Counted from the first letter of the stretch, positions 34,445-50,100 are shown. The stretch: DNA of 64,000 nt from Pardosa pseudoannulata (GCA_032207245.1 CM063507.1:87999109-88063108); one strand, 5' to 3'. Numbers and translations: made by a program. The notes: generated from the sequence alone by a model not told the origin.

Positions 34445-36682
34445 AATTAAAACCAATTCATTGCATCTGTCATATATGTTTCAGAATTATATGAAGTTAG
34501 TGTGTCTTAGAAGAAGCATTTCCATTATTTTGGTACTTATTGTCAATATAAAATGAATATAAGAAACAACACAAAACTCAATAACTGTTTAGGATACACA
34601 TGAATATACATATAACATGGCAAAAATTAATTCTGCCGGTTACAATAAAAATTTTAGCCCCCATTGTATTTTCTTGCAAGGAGAAGCCGAAGCAACTAGA
34701 CTATTGAAGTAAACAGTCGTGACATATTGAAGAGAACAGTAAGTCTATAAAAAAAACTTAAACTTTATTTTAGAGCTGTCTACTGAAGTGCTAAACATCT
34801 ATTTCCTGATATTTTGGAGACAGTTTCAAACAATTTGAAGATATTAAAACATTCGTAGAAAAATATTACACCCATATCTATGTGTGTATATATATGTATT
34901 TTATTGCCCCTAAAAGTCTTCAAAATTCACCCAATACGTGCTCTATCCTTCTCAATCCTATCTTTCCCTTCCACTCAAATTAAAATCAAAAGTGTGATTC
35001 AGTAAGATTGTATTCCTTCCACACTTAACTAAACAAAAGACTAAATAATTCCTACGGGTAGACTTCTTTTAAAAACCAGCTGTCAATTCTCTAATGAAAA
35101 TACACAGATTTAAACTGTTGTGTATATATATTTTTTGTGCCTATTGTTTAAGCTCTACTAAGTTTAAATTATTGTTTAACAAACCAAAAAAGAAAAGACA
35201 TTTCATAAATCAACACATATATGTTTGTCTCATGTTTGTAAGTTCTTTGACTTTAAGATGATAAAGATTTTTCATAATTTTCATGGTCTTAGTGCTCCAG
35301 TGAAATGCTAAAATGCCTTCCATGGCAGGATTGTAATAAAATTACAGAAAGCCCTGGCCAGTTACATATATATATGTAACTGTAAGTGTGTGTGTATTGC
35401 AGTAGCAAATAATTACCTTTAACTTTTAAGAATATATGAAAAGATTCAAACTGTCCAAAGTTTAAAAAAATAAAGAAGAAATTATAATAATTTAAATGAT
35501 ATTCTTATGATGCCTTTCCTTGCTGCAAATGCTAAAAGCATTTTTCTTCTTTTAATTATTAAATAGAGTTTAACTTGTGTCTCAGCCTTAAAAAAAATCA
35601 ATTTACTGAACTGTTACAACAGAGATACCTTATACGTGACTCATTTTCCAACGAAGTAAATAGGGTCCAATAAACGAGTTGAAATATGTAGAATACTAAC
35701 TAAGTTTAAAATAACATTTATACATTATATGATATGTAAACCTTAGTAAAAATATCTTTATTTAAAATGTTCTATTTCTGTAATATCAATTTTTCCCATA
35801 TAATAATTGCAAAATTTTCCATTCAAGAAGTTTTACTGATAAACATTTTCTACCTTAAAAAATGAACCTCTCCACATGATTTCTATGGATGTAAACAGAA
35901 ACTTCTTGTTCATGAATACATATACAAAAGTGTACATTTTCACACAAAACTTTTTGTCATGTTCTCTCCATTCCCATACCTATACATAAAATTTAAAAAT
36001 AATTTTTTCTTTCTTGTTTAAGAAGTTTTAATCACTTGGTCCCTTGGAAAACTTCTTTGGATATATATATATATAGGCTGTAACTATTTCAACATTTGGA
36101 AAAAAGCTAATTGTAGGATGATATGGTTAAGATATTAAATATATATATTCAACAATGAAGAAATAAAATAAATTATAATTTAAATAATATTTATTTGATG
36201 CCTTTCTTTGTTGAAAATAATATTGCTAATATGGCATAAAGAGTGACTGGAGTAAATTAACAATATTTTAATTTTATTATATTTCACTCATATTTTTAAA
36301 GCATTTTTGCATTTTAATAGTTAAACTTTATATAATAATAAAGTTTTACTTGTATTTCAGCTTAAAGAAATCCATTTACAAAACTATTACAGGTAGAAAA
36401 ACATCATTACATGTAATTACCTTTTTTGACACATTTGCCATTTTCCTTACAAGAAGAACTCTATTTTAGGTTGATTATCATCGTCAGGTTGAAGTAAAAA
36501 ATTACAAATCAAAGAAAGAGCTTAAACAACAGATACTTGCTTAAATATTCCAAACTAATTTTTGAATAATTAAATACAAGCTAAATATTTATTAATATAA
36601 TTAATTACATATTGAAAAAAAAGACATACTGTGAAACATGATAAATCGAAAAGAGGGAGACATGCAAATAATGTGAAAATTA
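34445..36682. other. Convergent intergenic region, ATPAF1 and carrier gene
   Basis: AT-rich, with short TA tracts (35365-35375, 36060-36075) and a perfect 22-bp palindrome centred on (AT)n at 35360-35381. No gene or transposon end was recognised. Confidence 0.4.
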
Positions 36683-36688
36683 TTTATT
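36683..36688 (-). terminator. Carrier gene distal polyadenylation signal
   Basis: Reverse-strand AATAAA (plus TTTATT) lies 44 bases past the TAA stop of the distal last exon, which supports that exon as a genuine transcript end. Confidence 0.65.
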
Positions 36689-36731
36689 TCTTAACATACA
36701 ACAGGAATGACTAGCTGCAGCTGGACAACAC

Positions 36732-36864
36732 TTAAGTTTTATCAGGAACTTTTGCCAAAGCTCTCGAAACATTTTCATAAACAACAAACGTTATGGCCGT
36801 TGCAGGAGTTACTTTCAGCAAATTTGGCACAATTCCTTTGTAATAACCTTTGATGCCTTCATGC
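36732..36864 (-). CDS. SLC25A32: Carrier alternative last exon, distal (canonical C-terminus)
   Basis: Acceptor TTTTCTGTAG precedes 36864. The exon completes Arg, then reads [40 protein letters not shown] and DKT, stop at 36734-36732. The [14 protein letters not shown] helix is the form expected for SLC25A32 proteins. A canonical AATAAA follows 44 bases downstream. To use it, splicing must skip the proximal exon and an intron of about 20 kb. Confidence 0.9.
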
Positions 36865-39800
36865 CTACAGAAAACATGTCCAAGAGAGAAAAAAGAAAAG
36901 TAATGAAACTATTTTAATTAAACGTTCAATTTTTTAAATGCAACAAAAGCTGACTAGATTTTTAATCATAAGAATAAAAGGTTAAATTCAATTTTGTGTA
37001 TAGTGGTGCATTACTAGTAACTACAAATGCATTTTTTTTTCTCTTTTTTAACCTTTTGCATTCAAGAGAAGATTCTCCCTCATCACATATTTCAATGCTT
37101 ACAACTCGAATGGTAACTCATCACTTGGTTTGTCAGGGAAACTGGATGGCTGGCAATGGCTATTTATGTTTCGTTTTTTAGTAACAGAGGGCAATTGGCC
37201 TGTTAAGATTTTGCCCATGAAATGCTGCAGATTTTGAGGACCATTTTTATTACAGAGACATGGAGCCAACACAACATAGTAAGTCCTCTTCATTTAAAAG
37301 CAGAAGACCCCCAGGCTTGGCCTGCCGTCTCCAGAGATATTGTTTGGGAACTTGGAAGACACAACAACCACAAACTCATTTTACATGCCCCAACTGCCCT
37401 TAATCAGGGTTCCCACTCTTTTTCCAGAACAAAAATGAAGGACTTTCTAAGGACCAAAGTTACTTTTTATAAGATTCTACTTGAAATACACGGCATAACG
37501 ACATAAACCCTATTTCCTAAGGAATCTATTTTAATGATTATGAACCAGACAAGGCATGTTCCATAAATGCCCTACAATGTTTCAGAATTAAGTTTTTAAA
37601 AATGCCTAAAAATTAATATAAGATAAAACTATTTGATAAAAACATTTTGAAAAATGTCCATCTAAAGTTTTTTGAGTGATCAAATTAAAAATAAATTGTG
37701 AATAAAATATATTACAATCAGTACTTTCTGAGGGCTTAAAAATGACTCATATGTGTGTGTGTATGTATATACTAGCTCATTATACCTGACATTGCCTGGG
37801 AAAGAAGAAAGTTTTAGACTTTTGTATTACATTCAATGCAAGGAAAATTAAACTTCCATAAGAAACTGAAATATCCACAAACCCCCATCCTCCATGCTTC
37901 GTTTAACTAAAATCTGCAGGACTGTTAGCTATTAGGAAAGGGCAGCTGACTTTATACTTTAAACCTTTTCAGTATGCGAAAGATTATTTATTTGTCAAAT
38001 TAAGTAACTAAGAAAAAAACTGTCATAAGAAAACTGATAGGAAATCACATGGAGATGGCAGATCTCATCGAGGGAGAAATTGATCGTGTTCCAATTTAAA
38101 AATTAAGGAGTTTCTAAGGACCTTTGACAAAAATTAAGTAGTTTTAAGGGCCCTTAAAAATGAAAGCTGAAATTAAGGAGTTCTTAAGGACTTTCAAGGA
38201 CTGTGGGAACCCAGTTAATGAACATGGAAGATTTTTTTCTCAGCTAGAGTGCTCAACCTGCAACCCACAAGTTTACAAGATTGCTACCTTAGACTACAGT
38301 CATAAAGTACAGATAATATTCCTTCAAATGGAAATAAGATTTTTTTAATATATCTCAATTGGTTTCCAATTTTATACTACACTTTTGAATTAGCCTTGCC
38401 TAGTCAAGCCTGCATCTTACTTACTAACCAAAATTGGCATGCACACTATTTTTTCTCTACAAAGACTCTCTACTAGATTATTACATGTGTCTGTTGCACT
38501 GCAGATATCATATTTTTGTTGGGTTTGTGGAGCCCTAGTCTTGTTTATCAACACTCAACATTCTGAGATCAATTTGAACTTGACAGTTGTGGTAAAAAAT
38601 ATTAGTAAAAAAGGTAGATAATATAGCTGTTGCTTAGTCACCAATGCTACATGAAAGTTGACCAACTAATTCAAGATATTTCTCAGAAAAAGGATTAGAC
38701 TTTGATTTCAATCTCTAATTTCTATTAGATCTGACTAAAAAGAAAGTTGGATAATATTTTAACAAGAGTTTGAAAGGACTGCAAAGTTTGCCCTCGACGA
38801 AATGCACCAGGCAATGTATAATTGAAATACTTGTCCGAACAAACTGGACAGGCATCTTTGCAACTGTTTTTGTAAAATATCACTTTAAGCAAAAGTACAG
38901 AGATTAATGTAAAGAAATTTTCCTACGTGTAAAGATGGATAAAATGTTAAATTATTAAATTTTTATACATTAATATGCATGTGTAATAGTTTTATGTTAG
39001 AGGTAAGAAATTCTCCAAAATCCTACAGAAACATCCCAAGTTACAGGATTACTCAAGTGGAAAAGACCTTGAATGCAAAGGGTTAAAATCTAATGAGAAT
39101 TGAGAAATATTAAAAGATAGACACACATTTGAAATTCAATAAATACACACTAGAAAGCAGAATTAAATTTTAAGTTTTTCATAAAAAAGTAATGTGAAAC
39201 TTTTTTCTCAAAATATAGGGTCTTAAAATATATGGAGTAAAGTTATTTAGTATTATGGTCCAAAGACAGATACTTAACTCATTTCTATACATGCACTCAA
39301 AAATGCATTAAAATTTCTAGCATTATTTATTTTATTATCTTATAAAGAAAACTATATTCTCCCAAGATCCAAGCAAATACTACAAAATATATTTCTAGAT
39401 AATTTTACTACTTTTCTAAAATTTAAATATTAGAAAAGAATGAGAAAAAATTCAAAATTAACCCTTTTGGTATAAATATTTTCAGCTAGAAAATATTTTT
39501 TTTTACCCTTTTCTGAAACACATATATAGCTTTTTCTAAAAGGTTTCCATAAAATTTTATTTATTTTCAATAAACATTTTGGATTTTGGGACACATTTTC
39601 AGGTAAAATTATTTTAACTAAATCACAAATACAATTATTTAAGAAAAAAACTGCATTAACATAATCTGAAGTAAATGTTTTTAACAAGAATAATTTTAAA
39701 TAACAATAAAATTGCAAAGTAATATTAAAAATCCAAGTAAACAGTGTTTTTTCTATTGGATGTATTGTATGTTAGAATTTACACAAAAGAGGAATCCATC

Positions 39801-41107
39801 TCAAATATTTTTCAGACAAGTAAAAAAATAATGAAAACACGTCTTAATATAACTGTAATTTTAATAGCACACAAGGATCTTGGGAAATATTTTGAAAAAA
39901 TTTTTAGTAGTATGCAGCCAAATTTGATGTATTTTTAGTAGGATAAATCAATTATGTGATATCGAAATGGATTTCATGTTCATAAAGTTGCTATTTATTT
40001 GCAATTTTTAAATATATTTAATATAAATAAAGCAAGATGTGAGCAACAGAGGTGATAAAAGCTGAAGTGGAAGAAAGAATTTTCCTTTCATGGAATACTT
40101 TTTTTTTTATTTAATGATTTGAATAAGCTGAACTTCGTTGAACATACTTTAAATGATTTGAATTAGAGACAGTCCAATACAATAATTTACAGAATATGGA
40201 TTTTTATTTTTTTTAAATATATATTAGAACCTAGTGTTTAAAGTTTATTCCAAATGGCTTCAAGCATCTATGTTAGCAGTGGAATTCAATGCCTCCCCAT
40301 TTGGATTTTTTTTTTTTTTAATGAAGAGCACCACCAAAAATGAAAGAACAACTTTGCTCAAGTGGGTCCTTGCAATTTAGATGCAAGAAGACCCCAGGTT
40401 TGGCTTGCCACCCTCAAAGTTATCATTTAAGAACTTGGAGGACATTGTGACCAAACATATTTTATGTAACCTATCATTCTTAAAGAACATGGCGGATCTT
40501 AGGTTAGCTCGAGCCCTGAACCCACAACTTTTCAGTTATGAGATTGCTGCCTTTGCCAACACAGCTACCACAGCTCACCTCTCTATTTGATTTTATGGCT
40601 AAGGCCGAAACAGAACTTTTACTCTGATTCTTCTCTGGATTGTTTCTAAAAAGCTGTGACCTATTTGTTAAACTAGCATTGCTTTTTTTAATGTTCAAAT
40701 ACAGTTTAAGGTTTATTAGCAAGGATAATTTTTCTATATGTTTGATTCAGTCATAAAATGAGGTTGAATATATCGATTTAACTTCAAAACCTTCTAAAGG
40801 GTTCCCACTCTTTTTCCAGAACAAAAATTAAGGACTTTTTAAGGACCTACTTGAAATACATGACATAACAGCATAACCCTATCTACCGAGGAACATATTT
40901 TAATGATTATGAACCAGATAAAGCATGTTCAATAAATACCCGACAATATTTCAGAATTAAGTTTTTAAAAATGAATATAAGATAAATTTATTTGACAAAA
41001 CCAAACGTTGAAAAATGTACATCTACAGTTTTTTGAGTGATCAAACTAAAAATAAATTGTGAATAAAAACAATATTATAAACAGTACTTTCTGAGGGTTT
41101 AAAAATG

Positions 41108-41147
<40 letters not shown>

Positions 41148-44100
41148 GTATATTACTAGCTGATTATACCCGGCATTGCCTGGGAAAGAAGAAAGTTTTA
41201 GACTTTTCTATTACATTCAATGCAATGAAAATGAAACTTAAAAGTAACTGAAATATCTATGAACCCCCATCCTCCATGCTTCATTTAATTAAAATCTGCA
41301 CACTCATGCAGATTTTAATTAAGTGAACATTAGCTATTAGGAAAGGGCAGCTGGATTTATACTTTAAACCTTTTCAGTATATGAAAGATTATATATTTGT
41401 CATATAAGAAAACTGATAGGAAATCACATGAGACAGTGGATCTCGTCAATGGAGAAATTGATTATGTTCCAATTCAAAAATAAGGAGTTTTTAAGGACCT
41501 CTGACAAAAATTGAGTAGTGTTAAGGGCCCTTAAAAATGAAAGCTAAAATTAAGGAGTTCTTAAGGACTTTTAAGGACTGTGGGAACCCTGTTCTATCAC
41601 TCCCAATGTATCCTTTCCAAGCTATTAAAACATTACAATGTCATAAACATACTTCACTGTTTGCTCAGCAATAACTACTTCAATCTGTTTTGTGCTATTT
41701 TGCAACTGAATGAGAAAAGGTGAAGAAGACTATATATTAGGTTTAATTAAAATACACAACTATGCAGTTTGGTGATAAAAGGCATCTCAGGAGAGACTGA
41801 GACATTACCTCTGCTCTTTGATCTGACTCATCTTGTTAGTGTAATACCGTGCTCTTATGTTTTGGACAAGTAATGGTTATTTCCCATTTACAGTATAAAC
41901 TATTATTTTAAAATTTTGATGACCACTGTTTCTGCAGTATTTTTGTGCTCTATGTCGCAGTTAAGACAAAATATTCATATGCTCTTCATTAAGTTAATCA
42001 TGGCAAATATGATTTTACAGACAACTCTACAAACACACATTCCATTTTTTAATACTCACTTTGATTAGTTCATTGAATTAAGCATTAAAAATAACACAAT
42101 TCATTTCTTGCCCATTTCCCAATTAATAAAATTTTAAACCTATTTGACAAATTTCCAGTTGTACTATTAAGTTGCACATACTTAAAATTCCATTTTTTTT
42201 TATAACTTGGTTAATTCATAAGTGGCATATACAGTGTTATTTTATATGAAGTATACTGGGGGACTAATTTGTCTTATTTACGCTTTATTGAATGCATATA
42301 TGTCTGCTACTTAAAGGTTAATGTACTTAAAATACAGTAAACATATATGTGTGTGTGTGTTTATGTATTTAAATATTTCTGTAAACAATACATTTTTTCT
42401 CCCATTTAGACTAAAAAATCATGTAACAAGAATAAAATCTAAGATTCACTCATTAAGAAGTACAGGGCAATATATTATATATTACATACAAAAAGAAAGA
42501 GAAGAAACCATAGGAAACTTTTTATTGATGAATAAAATGTATACAAATAATAGTTTAAGTAATAAACAGGGTGAGGTTATAATACAATTTTTATATTTGT
42601 ACAGGAAAATATGTAACACATACTGAACACACACTGTATGTAAAGTACACCAGAGTTATTATTTCAACACAATGGCATTAAAAAGTCACATAAAATTTTT
42701 TATTACAATCCATTACGAAGACAAATTTTATTTATAAACTTGAAAGTGCAATAAATGACAATATTGTCTTTTTATCAAAATAAAGATTTTCTTTTCTATG
42801 AAAAATTTATTTAGCATACCCTTACGCATTCCTAATTCTATGACAATTTAAAGGATGCATTCATAATTTTGTTATATTCAATATAAATAAAATGGGAGTT
42901 CTCGGATCTTTATTTATCAAATGTCTTTAAAAATAATTAACGAGGAGATTATTTTGTCTGAGATGCTAGCAACAGCTGCTCTAATTACAGTATGATATGG
43001 GAAAGTACTGCAATTCTAAGTAAAGAAGCCACATACATGGTAATTGACCAATAAAAAATGAAAGTTCATTGGATACCCTGCCCTAGGTCGCACACCTGAT
43101 ATTTGATTGTAGGAAAATGGAAATTCATTGGATCAGATAGCAAATTTGTAATTCTCCTTCTTTTAGCGATTACATTTGCTTAAAGACAAATTTTAACTGA
43201 TGACACTCAATTCCATTTTTCTCTCCTCTAATGTCCATTTTTCTAAATAGACTTCCAAAACAGACCAGGATATGGCACCAGTCTGATAAAATCTTTTATT
43301 CTTATGCATATTTAAATCTTCCTAAACACAGGTAATAGCCAAATACATTAAATTAATATTGTACAGCACAGTATAAGGGTGTCCAAGATTAAGGAACAGT
43401 AACAAATCTCGATAACAAAAATCTAGATTATTTTTTATAATTTGTGGTGATAAAAAACTAATATAGCTTTTCTACACTTTAGTAAGATTCAGTTTAAGCA
43501 GCATTTTGTTTTACTTATATAATAAATATTGTATAATTTAATGAGGGTAGTTGAATCCAGATTGGTTCAAAGATTTGAGAATTTGTGTAATGACAAACTC
43601 ATCAAAATATTTTAATATGTATTTCCAATATATAATTTGCTAAAAAAAATGCATGTTTAATTTATTAAGATATTTTAAAATTAAAGTAACTACATGAATT
43701 ACATTAGATAAATCAATATTTTAACTTAAAGCAACAGAGAAAATTTCTGACATATTACAAGTGTCAGTAACTAAAAAAGTTTGGAAACCGATGGACTACA
43801 TCTTTTACCACGAGGCTGCACGGTTTTGAGGTTGTTTTACAATGAAGCATTTATTTGACTATCCCACTCCATAGTATAACCCCATTCTCATATAAAAACT
43901 GGGAGTTACGTACAATATACAATGAGTTTTGCTTATTTTTTCATTTTTGGAATATCATGATATTCCTAAACAGTATGGAATAATATTGCCGCATGAAGAA
44001 ACTGTGCCACCGAGCTCAGTGGTCGAATGGTCAAAGTACAAGATCCAGACCCGAAGATTGTGGGTTCGATCATCGGCATGGATTTTTAATTTAAAAAAGT

Positions 44101-47100
44101 TGTTTATTGTTGCTTTATGTTCTCGAACATTCTAGATCTTTCTTTAATATGTAAATAAGTTATTTCTCGAATATTCTGTTCAGATATAAAAGCTGATACC
44201 CACTAGTTTTAGGCAACTTCTCGGTCTTGTGAAGTTGCGAGTTTCTACTTAGTTTCAATAAATTCGTTTGTTAAGTTAAACGGTGTTTTCAATCAAATCT
44301 TCGTGACAATATTTTGCATTGAAAAGAATTTTTTTTTTTCAGACTAATATTAATGGCTTTCATATAACTATTCAAAATTTTTTTACTTCCAGCATAAATG
44401 GGTTAAATAAAATTAAATACATACATATAACTCAATATATATTGGCTAGTATTTGAAAAAATATAATATTGAACGCTGCAGTAAAAAAAAAAAAAATCAT
44501 TTAACATCTATAATGTTGTTTTATATCTAAACAAAGATATTGTTTTCTCTATCCTGTTTTGGTCACCTTTGTCAGACACACAATATGTCATTTAGCGCTG
44601 TTTCTATAAATTGGAGTTCAATATCATAGTTTAAGGTTAAGGCACAGAAAATCATAAAATTTAGCCAACATTACTAAAACTAAAACAAACAGATTAATGA
44701 ATTTACAGATAACTATTTCCAAACAATGGAGGTTTTAAGTATTTTATTCACTCTTTTCACCTGAATGAAATCTTTTTCTCCAATTCTCTTTTGAACAAAG
44801 AAATTGGAATAGATTAATCTATAACTAATCTTTAGTTACTATACGATGTGTTTAAAGATTAATATTTTCTATAATTAATGAACTACTTAAAAAAACTAGC
44901 CCATTTATTTTGAAAGAAATTACATTTTTTCATTTGTCTGCTTTAAAATCGCAAGAATTTTCCTAATCAACGGTACTCAAATTATTCTGACACAAATAGC
45001 ATTCACTGTTTATTTTACTTGAAAAAAAAAAAGTATACAAGACTTTACCCAACCAAATGCTTAGATAATATATCACAAAGGAAAGAAAATATTTTGTTTT
45101 TACTTTAAAACAAATTAATATAAGTTTGAAATTAAAGAAGAAAAATTCATATTTTATGAGTGCAAATGTTTAATAATCTTTTTTCTTTTTTTTTTTTTTG
45201 GTCTTTCTTGGACATAGTAAGAACTGTGTTTTTTTATTTTGCAGTTGAGTACATATTCATACAAAGATTTGGTTTCACTATTTTGTGGTATTTACAGGTA
45301 TATAATACTATATAAAATATTAATTATAATTTTGGCACTTAGTAGTAATAGTACCTATTTACTTTTATATACAAGAGAGAATAAAATCCATTTTTTCCAC
45401 ATTAAATGTACAAATTTCTACAAGAGATGGGGGGAAAAAGGGGGGAGATATATTTAAAGATTTATTTTTCCGTTTCATCTTTAGCACAAGAGAAAATAAT
45501 CACATCCTTAGTAAAGAATGTCTTATTGAAGTCCTTAATAATTTATTTTTCAAAACATTCACAAAAATCAAATTTTATGTTCAGTTAATTGTATATTTTA
45601 TGTACCACTGTGTGGGTGATACCATTACATTAAAATTTAGTTACCATCCATTTCCCAAAAATACCATCCATTTTATGTCTTTTCTCTACTGATTGGTTAC
45701 TTAAACAATATAAAATACTTGCCAAATCAAGCAATTTTGTAAATTTTATGATACGTTATTCAGGAATACATTATCTGATTTATTCATACACACACACTAT
45801 CCTATTTAAGAAAATGCTCAAGTTGAATGTCCCATGAAGAAAGCTTTACAATAAATGAAAATTTCCACACAGTTTTATTTTAAACTGTATTTGCATGTCA
45901 TCAGCACCACAATAAATTAAAGATTAAATAAGTAATAAAAAATATTTAAAAATAAACTTTACTGATATTAGAAGAAGCATAACATTGAAAGGCAACTTTC
46001 TTCAGGGAGAATTTGACTAGCTTTAAAATTTAATGTGAAATAATTTATTTACATATGTTTTCGTCAATAAGTCTAAAATATTTAAGTACCTAATTGCTAA
46101 TGTTAATAATTACCTCACATGTATTACAATGAACATAATGTTTAATTTTTTAAGCATGCAGTCGCTTATTACATTTTTTACTTATAATTGTGCAGACATA
46201 ATAAAGAAAATAAAGAGCTATATTGATTAAAACCAAGCTAATAATGAAAATATTTATAGGCATGAAAAGAAAAAATATACTGATTTGGAAAAGTCATTGG
46301 ATATAAATTTATATAAATACCCACTCAGGCATATAAAAAATTAAATTCAGAATTAGGAAATTAAAACATGTAGTAAAACATAAAATCATAAAATTTCTTT
46401 TGTTAGTTATTTTACACGTGTTTATGACAGGAAACTCAGTAACACATTTGCAGACAAGGATACTCAACCTTGTTGTTTTAGCTCCCTATTTGCTTTTTAT
46501 ACATACAAACTATAAACAAAATAGATTACTGTAGAAGAAACCATAGAATATTGTGCTTTGGTATATGCTTTTTCTATACAAGTGATTTTTTAAATTAATT
46601 TATTAAAAGTACTAAGTAATTTTAGTTTTTGGTGTCAAAAGGCCCACAGTATTTTGTTTTTAGATTTTTCATGGGAAAAAAGGGTGGTAAGCTTTAAGTT
46701 GGTATGTTTCTAAGATCTTAAACAGAACTTTGTGTCCATGAATTATACACAACTATGAAATTATGAATTAAAATAATAATGTTTATACAGATTTCTATTA
46801 TAAAATGTATAAAAATTTTCTAGAAATTTTATAATACAACTAATATAATTACTTAATAAAAAATTATAAAACATTTTTTAACAATTTATTCATTTAAAAT
46901 TGATATAATTTATGCAGAGTATTCCCCACTAAAAACATTTCTGTACCCAATCAACATTAATCTTTGTGTTCAGAAAATAATTTCTTTAAATACTGTACAT
47001 ATGTATGTATGTATATATACATATATAATGGCAGGTCTGGAAAGGAGGGGGGGGTGTCAGAAAATTAAGCGAGTTGTGAACAATTTCAAAGGGAACTCTT

Positions 47101-50100
47101 TTGTAATAAAATTAATTAAATGAAAAAAACCATGCTCGCGTAAGCTTTTAGGTTATCCAGTTAAGCAGATTCTGGTTAGACTATCATCTGTTTAAGTGGA
47201 AACATATTAGAAGAATTTGATGATTAAGCGAAGTGATAACTGCCAGTTGGTGAGTAGACATCGAGCTGTCAGCAGACTCCATACTTAGCTCTGCCACGAA
47301 TAAATGAAAATGGTGCAAGTGACGTCTAAAACGGAAACTCTATATTAAATAAAGAAGTGTTTAAACAAGAAAGACTGATTATTCCATTCGCCTTACCACT
47401 GGATATATATATATATATATATATGTTTTGCTAGGCAAAAAAAGCAATATTTTTCCTTTGACATTTTTTACTTGAAGACTAGTTAAAAAGTACTCAGTTT
47501 CCTGCCCTAATCACAAGAACTTCCATATAATCCATATATACAGATTTCATATTCAATGTGCATAGCTTAAACAATTTACGAAAACACTCAATAGGTCAAT
47601 AAAAGTGCAAATAAAACAATAAAAATAGTACCATTTTTTTCTTAAAATGATTTTTATAAAATTTTTATTCTAGTCATAAAAGTCTTCTTGGATTTATTTC
47701 ATTTTACTAAATTACAACTTTTGAACAAAAAACCTTTTACAGTATAAGAATCTTGATATGTTAAAACTCTGAATTTTGTTTAGAAAATTATGACACATTA
47801 CATTTATCTTTTCTGATTTGACAAAATATCTGTATTTATCTAGATTTCCCAATATAATTCGTACAATTCCCCAAAAGTTATTTATCGAACTCAGTGTTGG
47901 ACAATTTTCAAAATAATAAAGAAAAAGTTCAAAATATTTTACACACTCTTGTCTTAGAAGAAAAAGATAAACAGAGATATTGTACAGAATATTTCTGAAA
48001 ATTAAAAATAGATTAAACTCTTGAGTGTAAAAGAAAAAAAAATTTCTTTCAATGAAGTAACTTATTTTAAGTTTTCTATATATACTTCAATTTTATTTGT
48101 GGGTGGATTTAAAATTTTTCTTTCCAAAAAGAGATTATATGTATACTTGTACAAATAGATATTCCAACATGAATCAACATTAAAAAGGAGTCTCGCCCTT
48201 TCCCCACATTAAGTCTGAGAGACGTTATTTCCCGTTTATGTTTATATACAGGGAAATAACAACAGATAATGATTTAACCTTCCAGTATTGGATTCTTATC
48301 TTTCAATTGATTCTTTATACAAATATGATAGTAACAAGAAGTTTAACACACCAGAAAAGTTATGTACAAGGTTAAACTTTATATACAGTGAAATTCCCCC
48401 ATAGCAGACATCTGAAGGTAAAAGAATGGTTTCAATAAAAACACTAGATGCTTTATCCACTCCTAATTGTTTATGAAGGCATGGACAATACCAAAAGAAG
48501 AAAACCATTCCAGCAGATGAACTAATTTAAATCATGCCAACCCTGCAGGACTGGTCTTCAAAGTTGGATTTGGGCACAAGACACAAAATTCAGGATAGGA
48601 GCAAGAGGACATTCACAAAGACCTGCAGGATGAAGATTGGGTAGATGCACGGAAAATTATCAAAGTAGATGTTCTTTTCAAACAGTTTATAAATGTTCTT
48701 TAGCTACTTCTATAAACAAAGAAATAATCACAAAGAAGGGCAGGTTATGATAATGATAGTAATGAAACAGTGTGTAATATAGATACTCCAAATTTCATAG
48801 TAATAGATGCCAAGAAGGCAATTGATATTCTAAAATACTTTGTGGTATTGCAGAAGTATGCTGGTAAGAATGGTTTCTCTGTCAAAAAATAACAAATCAA
48901 ATTAAAACTATTCAACATCGAACTTTGTTAATACACTTTTCATATTCAAATATTCATAATAATTTTCATAAGTCAAAAATTCTGTAAATTTTAAAACCTC
49001 CCAATCTGAAATACTTATATTTAAATGTGTCCACTCCTATGAAATTCATGACACATTTAACTGTATTTCTTGTTTACTTTGTATGCATTCTATTCTACAG
49101 AAAATAAAACCCAAAATGTATTCTTAGAATGAAACAAGTCAGATTCTTTTTTATGTCATACAAAAAAGTAAATAATGTTTTCAGACAAACTAACTGTCTG
49201 CTATGAAGGCTGTCTATTATTCAGAGGTAAATAAATTGGTGTTTATTTAGCACGGGGATTGGGATTTCAAAATAATTTATTAAATAGAGATGTCCACTAC
49301 AGATGATTCACAGTATAGCTAGCAGATGACAATTTTTTTATTTTTGTACTTTTTCTATGAGACGAAGGGGACAAGAGAATTGAAAGAAAAGGTTTAGTTA
49401 TGTTAATATAATAATAAAAATTGCTGTAATTTCCATTTTCTTGTGGAAATCAATGCCATTTTGGAATGAATATTTTTCATGAAAAGTGAGAAGCTTTTTC
49501 TTTTTTTAAGATTAGCAAGATTTTAGAACATACTATAACTAAACTAATATCTTTTCATTTTTATTTGCAATGCTATATCATCTAATTAGAAATTTAATCC
49601 ATTCTGTTTGCTATTTCAGAAAAGTAACAAATGAAAGATCTAAACTGAAGTAGGACTGCAAGATTTAAAAATACAGAAACTTTTTAAAACTTGATATACA
49701 TACAAAAATTCTGTTTTACCAACATTATAAAGTGCAGACATAAATAAACACAGGAACTTGTGTTGGAATGCTCTCTTTATAATAAAACATACTAAGTTAG
49801 CAAATATACAATTCAGAACACGTAAATGTTTCAATAACATAAAAATGTCGAATGAAGAAACTGAAAAAAGAAATAAAACTTTTATGCTGATTCTGATTAG
49901 TCAGATTTAATGACATGTAATCAAAATTTAATGGAGAGAATTAAGAAACAAAGAAATAAGTACTAATATATTATATATGACATGCATAGATATTCTGATA
50001 CTTTTTAAACTAATGATCTAACATTTAAGTGACTTACTTATAAGTGAAAGCATTCTAATAAATGCAATCTCCTACTAATGTCATAATCAGCTGAGATGGA

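Noticed and set aside
35360..35381. 22-bp palindrome as a regulatory site
   Set aside because: Its core is an (AT)n run, so symmetry is expected by composition.
44005..44080. Functional tRNA gene
   Set aside because: Box-like motifs are present but no closed cloverleaf or acceptor stem; better explained as a SINE or tRNA relic.
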